From NCBI RefSeq assembly GCF_011303555.1, contig NZ_CP049868.1, positions 3,100,001 through 3,164,000 of the forward strand: 64,000 nt of DNA. The letters run 5' to 3'. Positions within the stretch are counted from its first letter, which is position 1. The number at the start of each line of letters is the position of its first letter. Shown here one piece after another: positions 17,506-26,156 of this stretch. The position numbers and the translations under genes were made by a program. The notes beneath the pieces are model-generated. The model saw only the letters and a list, made by a program, of their open reading frames with translations. It ran no database searches and was not told the DNA's origin. The DNA comes from Pedobacter sp. HDW13. GTDB taxonomy: Bacteria; Bacteroidota; Bacteroidia; Sphingobacteriales; Sphingobacteriaceae.

Positions 17506-19209
17506 CTATTTCAACTCCTCTAAATATACCTTCGTCTGTTTTTCAATCTCGCCTGTTGCAAATTTAATTGCCGAACCTACTCTTGTCGTTTGTGGTTTTA
17601 CCGCCATTTTATTGATTGTAGCGAGCGCATCAGTGTACCACTTGCTCCAAACTTCAATAATATGCTTTTCTTCAGCTATGGGTTTACCTGTGGCTACTGC
17701 CTTTTTACTCAAATCGAATTCTGTTTTTAGGCGAATCAAAGCATCAGCTTTAACCTGAGTAACCGTAGCTGTGGCCGTATTTTCATCAGCAGAAATTAAG
17801 GTGTAGGCTGCAGTTAAACCGCTTATGCCTACATTTTTCATTTCCGTTGGTGAAACTTTATCAATCCTGTCGTTATCAGTGTGGTAAAAAACATCTGTAA
17901 AGTGCCACATTAACAAACCGGGGATTTTATTCTGCAAAAATGGAGTGTGGTCACTTCCACCCTCAAACGGATTGTAATTCACGGTCCAATTGGCAAATTT
18001 TCCCTGCGTTTTACAGATATCGAAAATGAAATCGTTAAAATAATGCGGAAAAAGATCTTTTTCGGCGACGTCGCCTGCTCCCCATTCGGTATGTTTATCA
18101 GTGCCTCTGGTCCAGATGGCCGATGGATCGGGCATTTTTTCTATTAAGAAAGAGCCGCCTGTCTTTTTGGTGTTTTCACCAACCATATCCAGACTCATTC
18201 CCCACATAATGCCCTTTGCGCGGGTAGTGTCTTCAGTAATGTATCTTCGGGTCGAAACAATCTCATCGCCCCACAAAAAAGTTAAACTGCGCTTAGGGTT
18301 TATTTTTTTTGTTCGGTACAATTCAGCTGTTAAGCGGGCCATTTCGGCTAAAGTGCCCACGCCACTGGCATTATCATTGGCTCCGGGTTCTTGTACGTGT
18401 GCGCTAAAAACAAAGCGTTCATCGGGACTAATACTTCCTCTCACATTGGCTACAATGGTTAATTCTTCTGATGGATAAATTTTGGTCTGGATATTTACTT
18501 TTAACTGTGTTACTCCTTTTAAACAAGCGGCCTTTAATTTTTCTTTGGCAGCATAGGATAAAAGTAATGTCCATACTTCACTATTCGCTTTCATACTGCC
18601 AAACTGAATGGAGGTTTGGTGGACTTCGGGTTGCGTGTATTTAGGCATAGCATACCCCAGTACTCCAATTGCCCCTGCTTTAGCTGCGGCCTGAAGCAAG
18701 CGTGAAGGGTGCCCTTCTGAAAAAAGGATTTTCCCTTTCAGATCCATTTTTTCAAGGTCAGCGGTATTTGCTTTGTCCAGATAAACCACCTGAGCAGTAA
18801 CGCCGCCGGCTGGAGTTGAACTGCAATTGATTGGAATCATATTGCGGTTGGTTTCAAAAGAAATCAAAGGCTTTTCTTCGCCAACAATTGCAATGCTGGC
18901 ATCAACAGGCTCCCAGGTATTGTTTTTCATCGCCCGTTTTTCGATGCGATAAGTTAAAGGTGCTTCAAATTCGTTTTGTTGCTGGGCCACAAAACCTGCT
19001 TTTTTCAATATACTTTCTACCTGATGAATGCTCGCATTGAACCCTGTATTACCGGGCACACGAAAGTACTTTTCTACAAAAGCAGTTGTTTCGTAAGCAT
19101 TTTGTGCGTTGAAACCAGTACGGGTTAGTTTAAAATATTCATCTGTTGAGTTTTGTGCGTAAGTAGCCAGTCCCGCAAAAAGCAGTGTAAAAAGTATCTT
19201 CGTTTTCAT
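17506..19209 (-). CDS. Secreted M28 family metallopeptidase with PA domain
   Basis: A 567-residue exported enzyme with a signal peptide ending at TYAQ (residue 19). A PA domain (about residues 140-230, around GKILFSEGHPSRLLQ) precedes the M28 zinc aminopeptidase domain. Metal ligands appear in FSAHVQEPGANDNASGVG (His and Asp), WGDEIVSTRR (general base Glu), LDMVGEN (Asp) and GGSDHTPFL (His). Usual M28 motifs read H-x-D near the first ligand; here it is HVQEP, so the first ligand arrangement is slightly altered. It probably trims peptides in the periplasm or outside. It is upstream of crtD on the same strand, but the functional link is not clear. Confidence 0.88.
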   Translation of the reverse strand: MKTKILFTLLFAGLATYAQNSTDEYFKLTRTGFNAQNAYETTAFVEKYFRVPGNTGFNASIHQVESILKKAGFVAQQQNEFEAPLTYRIEKRAMKNNTWEPVDASIAIVGEEKPLISFETNRNMIPINCSSTPAGGVTAQVVYLDKANTADLEKMDLKGKILFSEGHPSRLLQAAAKAGAIGVLGYAMPKYTQPEVHQTSIQFGSMKANSEVWTLLLSYAAKEKLKAACLKGVTQLKVNIQTKIYPSEELTIVANVRGSISPDERFVFSAHVQEPGANDNASGVGTLAEMARLTAELYRTKKINPKRSLTFLWGDEIVSTRRYITEDTTRAKGIMWGMSLDMVGENTKKTGGSFLIEKMPDPSAIWTRGTDKHTEWGAGDVAEKDLFPHYFNDFIFDICKTQGKFANWTVNYNPFEGGSDHTPFLQNKIPGLLMWHFTDVFYHTDNDRIDKVSPTEMKNVGISGLTAAYTLISADENTATATVTQVKADALIRLKTEFDLSKKAVATGKPIAEEKHIIEVWSKWYTDALATINKMAVKPQTTRVGSAIKFATGEIEKQTKVYLEELK

Positions 19210-19253
19210 AAGCGTTTATAAAAGCGAAAGATACTAAGAATATTTAAGCTAAC

Positions 19254-19712
19254 TTAAGCGTAGCGCTTACCAGTTTTGCGTTTCATTTCCGCGTCAGCCG
19301 ATAATGGTCCCGAGCCTACCACCCAAAACATAATGAGTAGGAATAAAACCAGTACCGAGAACCATAGTTCTGAGTTAGGAGAAGAGAAACCTGGAGTAAG
19401 ATTAACGAAAAATACAGCAAACAGCAGAATCGGAATCTGGATGACCACAGCAAAGCGGGTTACCAGGCCCAGTGTAATTAAAACACCGCCAACCAGGTGA
19501 GCAAATGCTACCACATGTATGGCCATGCTGATTAACATACTGGAGAAACCAAAAATGTTGTTTTGTGTAATCATGTTTTGGAGCACAGAAGTGTCGCTAA
19601 CAAAAGAAACACCTTTTCCAAAAATAACAAGGCCAAGGACAATGCGAAGATAATCCAGCCATTTCGAATGATGAACATCGCCCCAATGTTCAATTTTACG
19701 GATAACGTTCAT
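19254..19712 (-). CDS. DoxX family membrane protein
   Basis: A 152-residue protein with four membrane helices, of the DoxX family. Features are the LRIVLGLVIFGKGVSFV first helix, HVVAFAHLVGGVLITLGLVTRF in the middle, FFVNLTPGFSSP in the third loop, and a final helix ending in WVVGSGPLSAD. The basic C-terminus follows. Function is not established. It is 44 bp upstream of the M28 gene and may be cotranscribed with it and crtD. Upstream lie 213 bp before the small ORF at 19926 on the other strand, with nothing else recognised. Confidence 0.85.
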   Translation of the reverse strand: MNVIRKIEHWGDVHHSKWLDYLRIVLGLVIFGKGVSFVSDTSVLQNMITQNNIFGFSSMLISMAIHVVAFAHLVGGVLITLGLVTRFAVVIQIPILLFAVFFVNLTPGFSSPNSELWFSVLVLFLLIMFWVVGSGPLSADAEMKRKTGKRYA

Positions 19713-19925
19713 AACGAACCTCCATTTTTATGTGAATGATACTTTAAGTTACGGAATTATATCTGATTATCAAATAAAGAATTGAAAATCAGCAGATGAG
19801 AAGTTGAAGGAAGAATAAATACAAGGTTTAACCTTTTGATGTAAAATTAACAAAAACTTAAACTATACTGTTTTGGTTTTCGGTCTGAATTTTGTATTAT
19901 TGTTAAAGTTGAAAGGTTTTTTATC

Positions 19926-20036
19926 ATGAGCAAAGAAATACTCGAATTTTCTGTACAGGTAGATGAAAAATTTGACCTGAAATTTAATTGGCTGGATGGT
20001 TTCTGGGGAGCCGCATTTAAATTTTTTGGAAAATAG
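19926..20036 (+). CDS. Possible small protein of 36 residues
   Basis: An ATG-started frame encodes 36 residues, starting MSKEILEFSVQVDEKF and ending WLDGFWGAAFKFFGK. It is an acidic N-terminal half followed by a strongly aromatic, glycine-containing tail. It lies alone in the 491-bp space between doxX and rlmD, with an AT-rich upstream region containing GAATTTTG, one mismatch from the -7 consensus. I recognise no family. The composition looks coding and not random, but the length prevents certainty. The rest of the space shows no feature but the rlmD promoter. Confidence 0.4.
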   Translation: MSKEILEFSVQVDEKFDLKFNWLDGFWGAAFKFFGK

Positions 20037-20188
20037 TTTCTAATATCAAAAATATGCTGAATCAGTTATTATAAACTGAGCGGAAAAATATTGCCCGATC
20101 TTTCTTTCCAACTATTTATACTCATTCCAACTTTAGCTTTCAGCTTAGCTCTTTAACCTTTGGACTTTCCTCTTTCAGCTTTTAGCCT

Positions 20189-20196
20189 TATCTTTG
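20189..20196 (+). promoter_or_regulatory. rlmD -7 promoter element within pyrimidine-rich repeat
   Basis: TATCTTTG fits TAnnTTTG exactly and is followed 8 bp later by the rlmD start codon. The 90 bp upstream are a low-complexity tract of AGCTTTCAGC and CCTTTGGACTTT-like words, and no TTG occurs at the -33 spacing (TTC is there instead). Confidence 0.5.
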
Positions 20197-20203
20197 CAAA
20201 ATA

Positions 20204-21613
20204 ATGAGTAGAAGAAAACCTGGTACGGTAACTATAGTTCCAAACGTACAAATAATCGATATTGCCGAAGAGGGAAAAGGTGTTGGTAAAGCCGATGAAT
20301 TGGTGATTTTTGTTGATAAAGCAGTTCCCGGCGATGTGGTGGATGTGCGCTTAACAAAAAAGAAAAAGAATTTCGCTGAGGCGATAATTGAGCAACTCCA
20401 TGAAAAATCTGATTTACGTACCGATCCGTTTTGCGCTCATTTTGGTACTTGTGGCGGTTGCAAATGGCAACACATGGGCTACGAATCTCAGTTGAAATTT
20501 AAACAGAAAAATGTAGAGGCTGCCTTGCAGCGCCTTGGTAAAATAGATACTTCGCATACTGAGCCTATTTTAGGCTCGGCAAAAGACCGCTATTACCGCA
20601 ATAAATTGGAGTTTACTTTTTCGAACAAACGCTGGTTAGAAAAAACCGATGTAGAACGCGATGAAGATTTTGATATGAATGCCCTTGGTTTTCACGTGCC
20701 GTTGCGCTTTGATAAGATTTTAGATATAGAGCATTGCTATTTGCAGGCCGAACCTTCAAACACTATCAGAAATGCCGTACGTAAATATGCCTTGGATAAC
20801 AGATTATCATTTTACGATCTGCGTAATCATGAAGGTGTACTGCGTAACCTCATTATCCGTACTTCTTCTACTGGTGAGGTAATGGTAGCCGTAGTGTTTG
20901 CTTATCCTGAACAGGAACAGGTAGATGGTTTGATGAATTTCCTTAAAGCTAAATTTCCGCAGATTACCTCGTTGTTATATATTGTTAACCAAAAGAAAAA
21001 CGATACCATTTTCGATCAGGATGTGGTGGTATTTGCAGGCCGCGATCATATTTTTGAAGAGATGGACGGCATCCGCTTTAAAATCGGAGTAAAATCTTTT
21101 TATCAAACCAATTCTGAGCAAGCTTTCGAATTGTATAAAATTACCCGGGATTTTGCAGAATTTAAAGGCGACGAGCTAGTGTACGATTTATATACCGGTG
21201 CTGGAACCATTGCCAATTTTGTGGCCAAAAATGTAAAGCAGGTGGTAGGGGTAGAGTACGTGCCAACAGCTATTGAAGATGCTAAATTCAATTCGGAGTT
21301 AAACGGAATTGATAACACAATCTTTTATGCCGGAGATATGAAAGATATCCTTACCGCAGAGTTTATTGCAAGCCATGGTAAGCCTGATGTGGTAATTACC
21401 GATCCGCCAAGAGCCGGTATGCATGCCGATGTAGTGCAGCGCTTGTTGGAAATGGAGGCCGAAAAAATTGTTTATGTGAGCTGTAATGCTGCAACACAGG
21501 CCAGAGACCTTGAATTGTTAAATGAAAAATACGATGTGGCGCGTATTAAGCCAGTAGATATGTTCCCACACACGCAGCATGTAGAGAATGTTGTATTGTT
21601 AAGATTGAAATAA
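20204..21613 (+). CDS. rlmD: 23S rRNA (uracil-C5)-methyltransferase RlmD/RumA family
   Basis: A 469-residue enzyme that methylates a uracil at C5 in 23S rRNA with SAM. An N-terminal TRAM/OB domain (to about residue 65) is followed by iron-sulfur cysteines in CAHFGTCGGCKWQ (Cys77, 83, 86) with the fourth in IEHCYLQ. The SAM-binding fold starts at YDLYTGAGTIA near residue 330; TDPPRAGMH is motif IV and VYVSCNAAT carries the catalytic nucleophile cysteine near residue 427. Family (TrmA/RlmC/RlmD) is certain, the exact uridine is inferred. The basic N-terminus MSRRKPG fits a start at 20204. Confidence 0.92.
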   Translation: MSRRKPGTVTIVPNVQIIDIAEEGKGVGKADELVIFVDKAVPGDVVDVRLTKKKKNFAEAIIEQLHEKSDLRTDPFCAHFGTCGGCKWQHMGYESQLKFKQKNVEAALQRLGKIDTSHTEPILGSAKDRYYRNKLEFTFSNKRWLEKTDVERDEDFDMNALGFHVPLRFDKILDIEHCYLQAEPSNTIRNAVRKYALDNRLSFYDLRNHEGVLRNLIIRTSSTGEVMVAVVFAYPEQEQVDGLMNFLKAKFPQITSLLYIVNQKKNDTIFDQDVVVFAGRDHIFEEMDGIRFKIGVKSFYQTNSEQAFELYKITRDFAEFKGDELVYDLYTGAGTIANFVAKNVKQVVGVEYVPTAIEDAKFNSELNGIDNTIFYAGDMKDILTAEFIASHGKPDVVITDPPRAGMHADVVQRLLEMEAEKIVYVSCNAATQARDLELLNEKYDVARIKPVDMFPHTQHVENVVLLRLK

Positions 21614-21706
21614 AAGAATGATAGAATAATTGAATGAGCGTGGGTTGAATGAATTAAGTTGCCTCCAACATTCATTCAACCATTCAAAATTCGATAATTA
21701 GTAGGT

Positions 21707-22114
21707 ATGGATAGAGAAGAATTGTTAAGTGCAACACCCGAAGATGGTGGAGCGCCTCAAAAAAAGCAGGAAAGTCCGCTGGTAAGTTTAGAAAAAGACC
21801 TGGAACTTTACGCGGATGCAATTAAAGAAGTAGCAATAGAAATTATGGTTGAAGGAATTTCTGCTCACCCAATTTTTATTGCCCACCAGCATGAAGTTAA
21901 TATTGGTGAATTGATTTTAAATAAAGAAGAACTCAACACTAATTGGACCATCCAGGCTTCTACCTTAGAAGAGTTTGTAGAAAAAGGCATCATTAGCAAA
22001 GAAAAAAAAGAACCGTTTTTAAAGGTTTATAAAAAACCAGAAGATTTTATGTGCGTATTCGTGATTGTTCCTGAAGGCGCAAACTTCATTTATTATCCGT
22101 ACAAGAAAAGATAG
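21707..22114 (+). CDS. Conserved hypothetical protein (135 residues)
   Basis: A soluble acidic protein with no signal peptide and no membrane segment. After a disordered start rich in Gln, Pro and Glu (about residues 1-25) it has an alpha/beta pattern ending FMCVFVIVPEGANFIYYPYKKR. No catalytic motif was recognised. It follows rlmD by 93 bp, the gap holding repeated GAATGA/TTCATTCAA words. I do not know a function; it may be cotranscribed with rlmD. Confidence 0.7.
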   Translation: MDREELLSATPEDGGAPQKKQESPLVSLEKDLELYADAIKEVAIEIMVEGISAHPIFIAHQHEVNIGELILNKEELNTNWTIQASTLEEFVEKGIISKEKKEPFLKVYKKPEDFMCVFVIVPEGANFIYYPYKKR

Positions 22115-22202
22115 TCTGAGTCCCCTGTAGTCTGGGGATAAATATAGAATAACAAAAATTGCAATTACCCATCTGTGTAATCCTGTAATCTGTGCAATCA
22201 CC

Positions 22203-22241
22203 TTAAAAAAACAAACGCTGCTTTGTATCCACAAAGCAGCG
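22203..22241 (-). terminator. Rho-independent terminator of the head-GIN gene
   Basis: On the minus strand a perfect 10-bp stem CGCTGCTTTG / CAAAGCAGCG (22216-22241, 6-nt loop) is followed by TTTGTTTTTTTT. It lies 28 bp beyond the stop codon of the gene at 22270. Confidence 0.85.
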
Positions 22242-22269
22242 AGTTATCATTAAACTAAACTAAAATTTT

Positions 22270-22974
22270 TTAATTCACGTGTCTTACATCTCCGCTTTTA
22301 GAGCTTGATGTTTTCTTCAGTGATGCGCTTCCTTTATAATGCACATCGCCACCGCCACTTGCTGATGCTTCTAAACCTTTATTCACGTAAATAGCTACAT
22401 CCGAACCGCCCGATGCCTGCACTTTGGCATAGTTGGTAATAAAACCGTAAGCATCAATATCACTGCCACCGCTTGATTGAATGGTCATGTTTTCAGCTTT
22501 ACCTTTTAAATCGATATCGCTACCACCGCTCGATTGGATCGATAAATCGTTACAAACTACATCCAGTTTCAGGTCTGAACCACCTGATGAACGGATGGCA
22601 AGTTTATCTGTTTTTAATTGATTTTGGGTAACCACATCCGAACCGCCTGATGCGGCAATTGCATTGAGGCTTTTATAAGTTACATAAGCTTTAATTACGC
22701 GGTTTTTAAACAGGCCACCCCAATTAATGCCATCTTTAAACTTGATGTTTACGTTGGCTCCGTTTTGCTCTACTACAATGTTTTTCAGGGTTTCGCTGTC
22801 CGACTGGATGCTTACACCTTCATTTCCACCTTGGGTAAGGTATAAATCTATTCCGCTGCTAATGCCAATGCTGTTAAAGTTTTTTACGGCAACATTTTTG
22901 GTTTCCTGTGCTTTAGCCATATAGCTGCTCACAATCACAAATAATATGGTTGCAGATTTGGTAAGGGTTTTCAT
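22270..22974 (-). CDS. Exported head-GIN domain protein (DUF2807)
   Basis: A secreted beta-helix protein of 234 residues from the start at 22974 (MKTLTKSATILFVIVSSYMAKAQ, a clean signal peptide). A longer frame reaches 23091, but its first 39 residues are not signal-like and cross the ECF-type promoter, so I reject it. The mature part is the GIN/DUF2807 domain: a run of SGGSD repeats (ASGGSDV, SSGGSDL, SSGGSDI and so on), one per beta-helix turn. These proteins are common in Bacteroidota and are suggested to act at the cell surface as adhesin-like heads; no biochemical role is certain. Confidence 0.88.
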   Translation of the reverse strand: MKTLTKSATILFVIVSSYMAKAQETKNVAVKNFNSIGISSGIDLYLTQGGNEGVSIQSDSETLKNIVVEQNGANVNIKFKDGINWGGLFKNRVIKAYVTYKSLNAIAASGGSDVVTQNQLKTDKLAIRSSGGSDLKLDVVCNDLSIQSSGGSDIDLKGKAENMTIQSSGGSDIDAYGFITNYAKVQASGGSDVAIYVNKGLEASASGGGDVHYKGSASLKKTSSSKSGDVRHVN

Positions 22975-23058
22975 AGTGCTCTTTGTTAAATGATTTTTAA
23001 AGCCATCAAACCTGGTTTTATGGTAATGACAGCCTGGGATTTTGTTTTTGGTATTAAT

Positions 23059-23086
23059 AAGACGCAGTTGGAGCCAAAACGTTGCA
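23059..23086 (-). promoter_or_regulatory. ECF-sigma type promoter of the head-GIN gene
   Basis: On the minus strand TGCAAC (23086-23081) and CGTCTT (23064-23059) are 16 nt apart, resembling the GCAAC/CGTC pair of ECF sigma promoters. The head-GIN start codon is 85 bp downstream. No TAnnTTTG element is found in the same space. The call rests on motif shape only. Confidence 0.45.
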
Positions 23087-23162
23087 GCCAATCGAAATTA
23101 TTTTTCAAATAGTTTGAATTTCATGCTTAAAATCGTTCTTTTTGTATTCAACCTTTTATACA

Positions 23163-23672
23163 ATGGCCGCATCACAATTACTTATCCTAAATAAGAAACA
23201 AATTCAGCAAAAGATAGATCGTATCGCTTATCAGATTTTAGAAGATAACCTGAACGAAAAGGAAATTGTACTTGCCGGAATTTGGGATCGTGGCTACAAG
23301 CTGGCTTTAAGGTTAGAAAAAGTACTTAAAAAAATCTCCGGCTTTAAAATAACTTTGTTGCGCATCGATCTTCAAAAGGAGAGTAGTAAACTGGTAGCCT
23401 CTACTGATTTGGATGAAAGCCATTGGAAAAACAAGGTGATCATTATTGTAGATGATGTACTGAACAGCGGTAAAACTCTGGCTTATGGCTTAGGTGTTTT
23501 CTTAAATACCCCCCATAAAAAAATTCGCACCGTGGTTTTAGTTGATCGAAGCCATAAAATATTCCCGATTGCAACCGATTTTGTTGGCCTTGAACTGGCA
23601 ACCATTTTGAAAGAGCATGTAGATGTAGTGATGGATGTTGAGGGGGAAGAAGACCGGGTGTATTTGAGCTAG
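23163..23672 (+). CDS. Type I phosphoribosyltransferase family protein (PyrR/HPRT-like)
   Basis: About 169 residues from the ATG at 23163 (MAASQLLILNKKQIQ); a longer frame from 23142 adds seven unlikely residues. The PRPP-binding motif is VIIIVDDVLNSGKTL near residue 100. GIWDRGYKLALRL near residue 40 is the flexible-loop side and RIDLQKESS near residue 70 precedes it. The family includes PyrR regulators and purine PRTases; which base, if any, is used is not clear. It is divergent from the head-GIN gene and ends 110 bp before the acyltransferase gene. Confidence 0.85.
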   Translation: MAASQLLILNKKQIQQKIDRIAYQILEDNLNEKEIVLAGIWDRGYKLALRLEKVLKKISGFKITLLRIDLQKESSKLVASTDLDESHWKNKVIIIVDDVLNSGKTLAYGLGVFLNTPHKKIRTVVLVDRSHKIFPIATDFVGLELATILKEHVDVVMDVEGEEDRVYLS

Positions 23673-23782
23673 GATGTAGGTAAGATTGAAGATGTATAAT
23701 GGATTATTTTTCATCGTCGAATTATAGCTCTATTAAATAAACCATATTTGCATTTGAGCCCAAATTTTTGCAATTTCCCGAA

Positions 23783-24406
23783 ATGTATCAACCTAGGAAA
23801 AATAATCTGATTTTTAGCTTTTTCTCCTGGTACATTCAGTTTATCATTAAAAAAGATTTCTCAGCCTTCCATTTCGATGGAATTGAAACCAAACCCAATG
23901 CTTCAATCCTTATTCTGGCCAATCATTTCAGCTGGTGGGATGGATTCTTTATTTTTTATCTCAATAAAAAGCTATTTAAAAAGCAATTTCATGTATTGGT
24001 TAATGCCGAGAACTACAATAAAATTGGCTTTTTGAAATATTTGGGAGCTTTTGCTGCGGAGGGCAAGGGTAAAGATGTTTTAGATACACTGAGCTATGCA
24101 GGTAAACTTTTAGACGGTGAAAATAATCTGGTACTCGTTTTTCCGCAGGGGAAATTGTATTCTAATCATTTAAAGAATATCAGCTTTGAAAAAGGGGTTA
24201 TGCAAATGATTAATGCCAGTCAGAAAAAGATGAGTATTATTTTTGTTGCTACCTTTGTCGATTATTTTTCGAAAAGAAAGGCAAGGGCTTATGCTTATCT
24301 TCAAAATTGGGAAACAGAAGAATACGTGAGTTTGCAGTTATTAAAAAGTGCGTACAATAAACATTACGATCAATCAGTTATTAAACAAACACAGATTACT
24401 GAATGA
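23783..24406 (+). CDS. 1-acyl-glycerol-phosphate acyltransferase family protein (possible carotenoid acyltransferase)
   Basis: About 207 residues from the ATG at 23783; a TTG at 23768 would add five. PlsC-type motifs are present: NHFSWWDGFFIFY (the NHxxxxD catalytic block, near residue 47), FPQGKLY (motif III, normally FPEG) near residue 121, and AEGKGK near residue 95. There is a membrane-interface N-terminus. The stop overlaps the next gene by 4 bp (ATGA), and GT2 and cruF-type genes follow. In Chlorobaculum tepidum CruD acylates and CruC glucosylates a hydroxylated carotenoid; the arrangement here suggests the same job, but general phospholipid use is possible. Confidence 0.75.
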   Translation: MYQPRKNNLIFSFFSWYIQFIIKKDFSAFHFDGIETKPNASILILANHFSWWDGFFIFYLNKKLFKKQFHVLVNAENYNKIGFLKYLGAFAAEGKGKDVLDTLSYAGKLLDGENNLVLVFPQGKLYSNHLKNISFEKGVMQMINASQKKMSIIFVATFVDYFSKRKARAYAYLQNWETEEYVSLQLLKSAYNKHYDQSVIKQTQITE

Positions 24407-25500
24407 CGATTTTTATTTACGCAGTACTAATTTTTCTGGTCATCAGGTTTTCGGTTACTGTCTTTAATTTCCTATCTAATCCTAAATTATCAAGGGTAAT
24501 TAAACATTATCAGGATAAGGTTTCCATTTTGATTCCGGCACGCAACGAAGCGGAGAATATAATTGACCTGTTAACTTCCATTCAGGAGCAGGACTATATT
24601 CATTATGAAGTAATTGTTTTAGATGACGGTAGTAGCGACAATACTTTTGCACTGGTAGAAGCGTTTTGTACACTTAACCCAAATTTTAGGGTAGTTAAAG
24701 GGAAAGAACTCCCAGCAGATTGGCTGGGGAAAAACTTTGCCTGCCATCAGCTTGCCGAAATGGCTACCGGAAAATACCTCTTGTTTATTGATGCTGATGA
24801 AACCATTAAGCGCGGACTAATTAACAGCTTAATTGCCCGTATGGAAATAGGAAATCTGGCTTTATTAAGTGTTTTTACCAATCAGATAATGTTATCAATT
24901 GGTGAACGGTTAACTGTTCCGTTGATGCATTTCATCTTATTAAATCTGCTGCCTCTGCGTCTGGTTAAACTTTCAAAAAATCCGGCATTTGCTGCAGCCA
25001 GCGGTCAATGTATGTTTTTTAATGCCCATAACTATAACGAAAACCAGTGGCACGAACGGGTGAAAAATCAGGTGGTTGAAGATGTAGAAATTATGAAACG
25101 CGTTAAACTGGAAAAATTTAATGCCGAAGCACTTTTAGCCAATAGCCTGATCTATTGCAGGATGTACAAAGGACTGAATGAAAGTATAGTCGGTTTTAGT
25201 AAAAATTTACTTGCAGGTTTTGGTAATAACATCTTAATCTTATTACTTTACCAGCTTTTGGTAACTATTGGCCCGGTAATTTTAATCTTAAACTTTAACA
25301 TTACTTTACTGGTATTACCATTAACTTTAATAATTTTAAGTAGAATAATGATTTCCTATTTATCCGGACAGAATGTTTTGATAAATTTGATTTTGCATCC
25401 CTTTCAGATGTTGTTCTTCTTGATTATTTCATTGATTTCTATAAAAAAGCATATTTTTAAAACAGGCACATGGAAGGGCAGAACGATCAAAGCGATTTAA
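24403..25500 (+). CDS. GT2 glycosyltransferase, CruC-like (possible carotenoid glycosyltransferase)
   Basis: A 365-residue membrane glycosyltransferase. One N-terminal membrane segment precedes the GT-A domain with LIPARNEAENI near residue 48, VLDDGSSDNT near residue 74, and LFIDADETIKRG near residue 127 (DxD region). QWHERVKNQVVEDVEI near residue 216 holds the acceptor-side ED. Three further membrane segments are at the C-terminus. It overlaps the acyltransferase by 4 bp and the CruF-type gene by 31 bp, so the three are translationally coupled. Glycosylation of a hydroxylated carotenoid is inferred from context. Confidence 0.85.
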   Translation: MTIFIYAVLIFLVIRFSVTVFNFLSNPKLSRVIKHYQDKVSILIPARNEAENIIDLLTSIQEQDYIHYEVIVLDDGSSDNTFALVEAFCTLNPNFRVVKGKELPADWLGKNFACHQLAEMATGKYLLFIDADETIKRGLINSLIARMEIGNLALLSVFTNQIMLSIGERLTVPLMHFILLNLLPLRLVKLSKNPAFAAASGQCMFFNAHNYNENQWHERVKNQVVEDVEIMKRVKLEKFNAEALLANSLIYCRMYKGLNESIVGFSKNLLAGFGNNILILLLYQLLVTIGPVILILNFNITLLVLPLTLIILSRIMISYLSGQNVLINLILHPFQMLFFLIISLISIKKHIFKTGTWKGRTIKAI

Positions 25501-26144
25501 AGGTTAAAAGAGTTGCAGTTGTTGTAATTATCATTTTTCATTTGGTTGGTTTGCTCGGTTTTTTAATTCCTGTGGCTCAACCGTATTTCCTTAAGCTCGT
25601 TCCTTTCCATTTATTGCTGATGTTTGCCGTAATTGTTTTTGCTTATAATGCCGATGTTAAACGCTTGTTGCTATTTGTATCAGGAGTTTTTCTTTGCGGT
25701 TTTATGGTTGAGGTTTTGGGCGTACACACGGGTAAAATATTCGGGAGTTATTATTACGGACCTACACTGGGTTACAAAATTGCTGCAGTACCCTTACTTA
25801 TGGGGGTAAACTGGGTAATCCTGATTTTTAGTGTAGGGCAGATGATGAAAGCAATAAAGATTAGAAACAGTATACTTGCTTCTGTTACAGGTGCGTTGGT
25901 GTTGGTGATTTTCGATTATTTTTTAGAACCTGTAGCTATGAAATTTAACTATTGGCAATGGGACTGGCACGAAATACCGGTTCAGAATTATGTAGCCTGG
26001 TTTATCGTTTCGGTTATTTTATTAAAGTTTTACTATGCGTTGGGCTTAAAGCAACAGAAATATTTAGGTACTGCGATGTTTGTGGCACAGTTTATCTTTT
26101 TTGTTGTCTTATACATGACAACCGGAACAAATATTTTTGCTTAA
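25470..26144 (+). CDS. cruF: Carotenoid biosynthesis protein, CruF-type 1',2'-hydratase
   Basis: A 224-residue integral membrane protein with about seven hydrophobic helices. It matches the CruF/DUF422 family: MVEVLGVHTGKIFGSYYYG near residue 80, LGYKIAAVPLLMGVNW near residue 100, and DYFLEPVAMKFNYWQW near residue 149, the last with conserved aspartate, glutamate and tryptophans. CruF hydrates the psi end of gamma-carotene-type carotenoids to give a 1'-hydroxyl. It starts inside the GT2 gene. The role in the pathway with crtD and crtW is inferred from known flexixanthin-type routes; the family match is strong. Confidence 0.85.
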   Translation: MEGQNDQSDLKVKRVAVVVIIIFHLVGLLGFLIPVAQPYFLKLVPFHLLLMFAVIVFAYNADVKRLLLFVSGVFLCGFMVEVLGVHTGKIFGSYYYGPTLGYKIAAVPLLMGVNWVILIFSVGQMMKAIKIRNSILASVTGALVLVIFDYFLEPVAMKFNYWQWDWHEIPVQNYVAWFIVSVILLKFYYALGLKQQKYLGTAMFVAQFIFFVVLYMTTGTNIFA

Positions 26145-26156
26145 TTTTGTATTGCA

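Noticed and set aside
22974..23091. Longer start of the head-GIN gene at 23091
   Set aside because: The added 39 residues are not conserved in character, cover the ECF-type promoter and hide the signal peptide starting at 22974.
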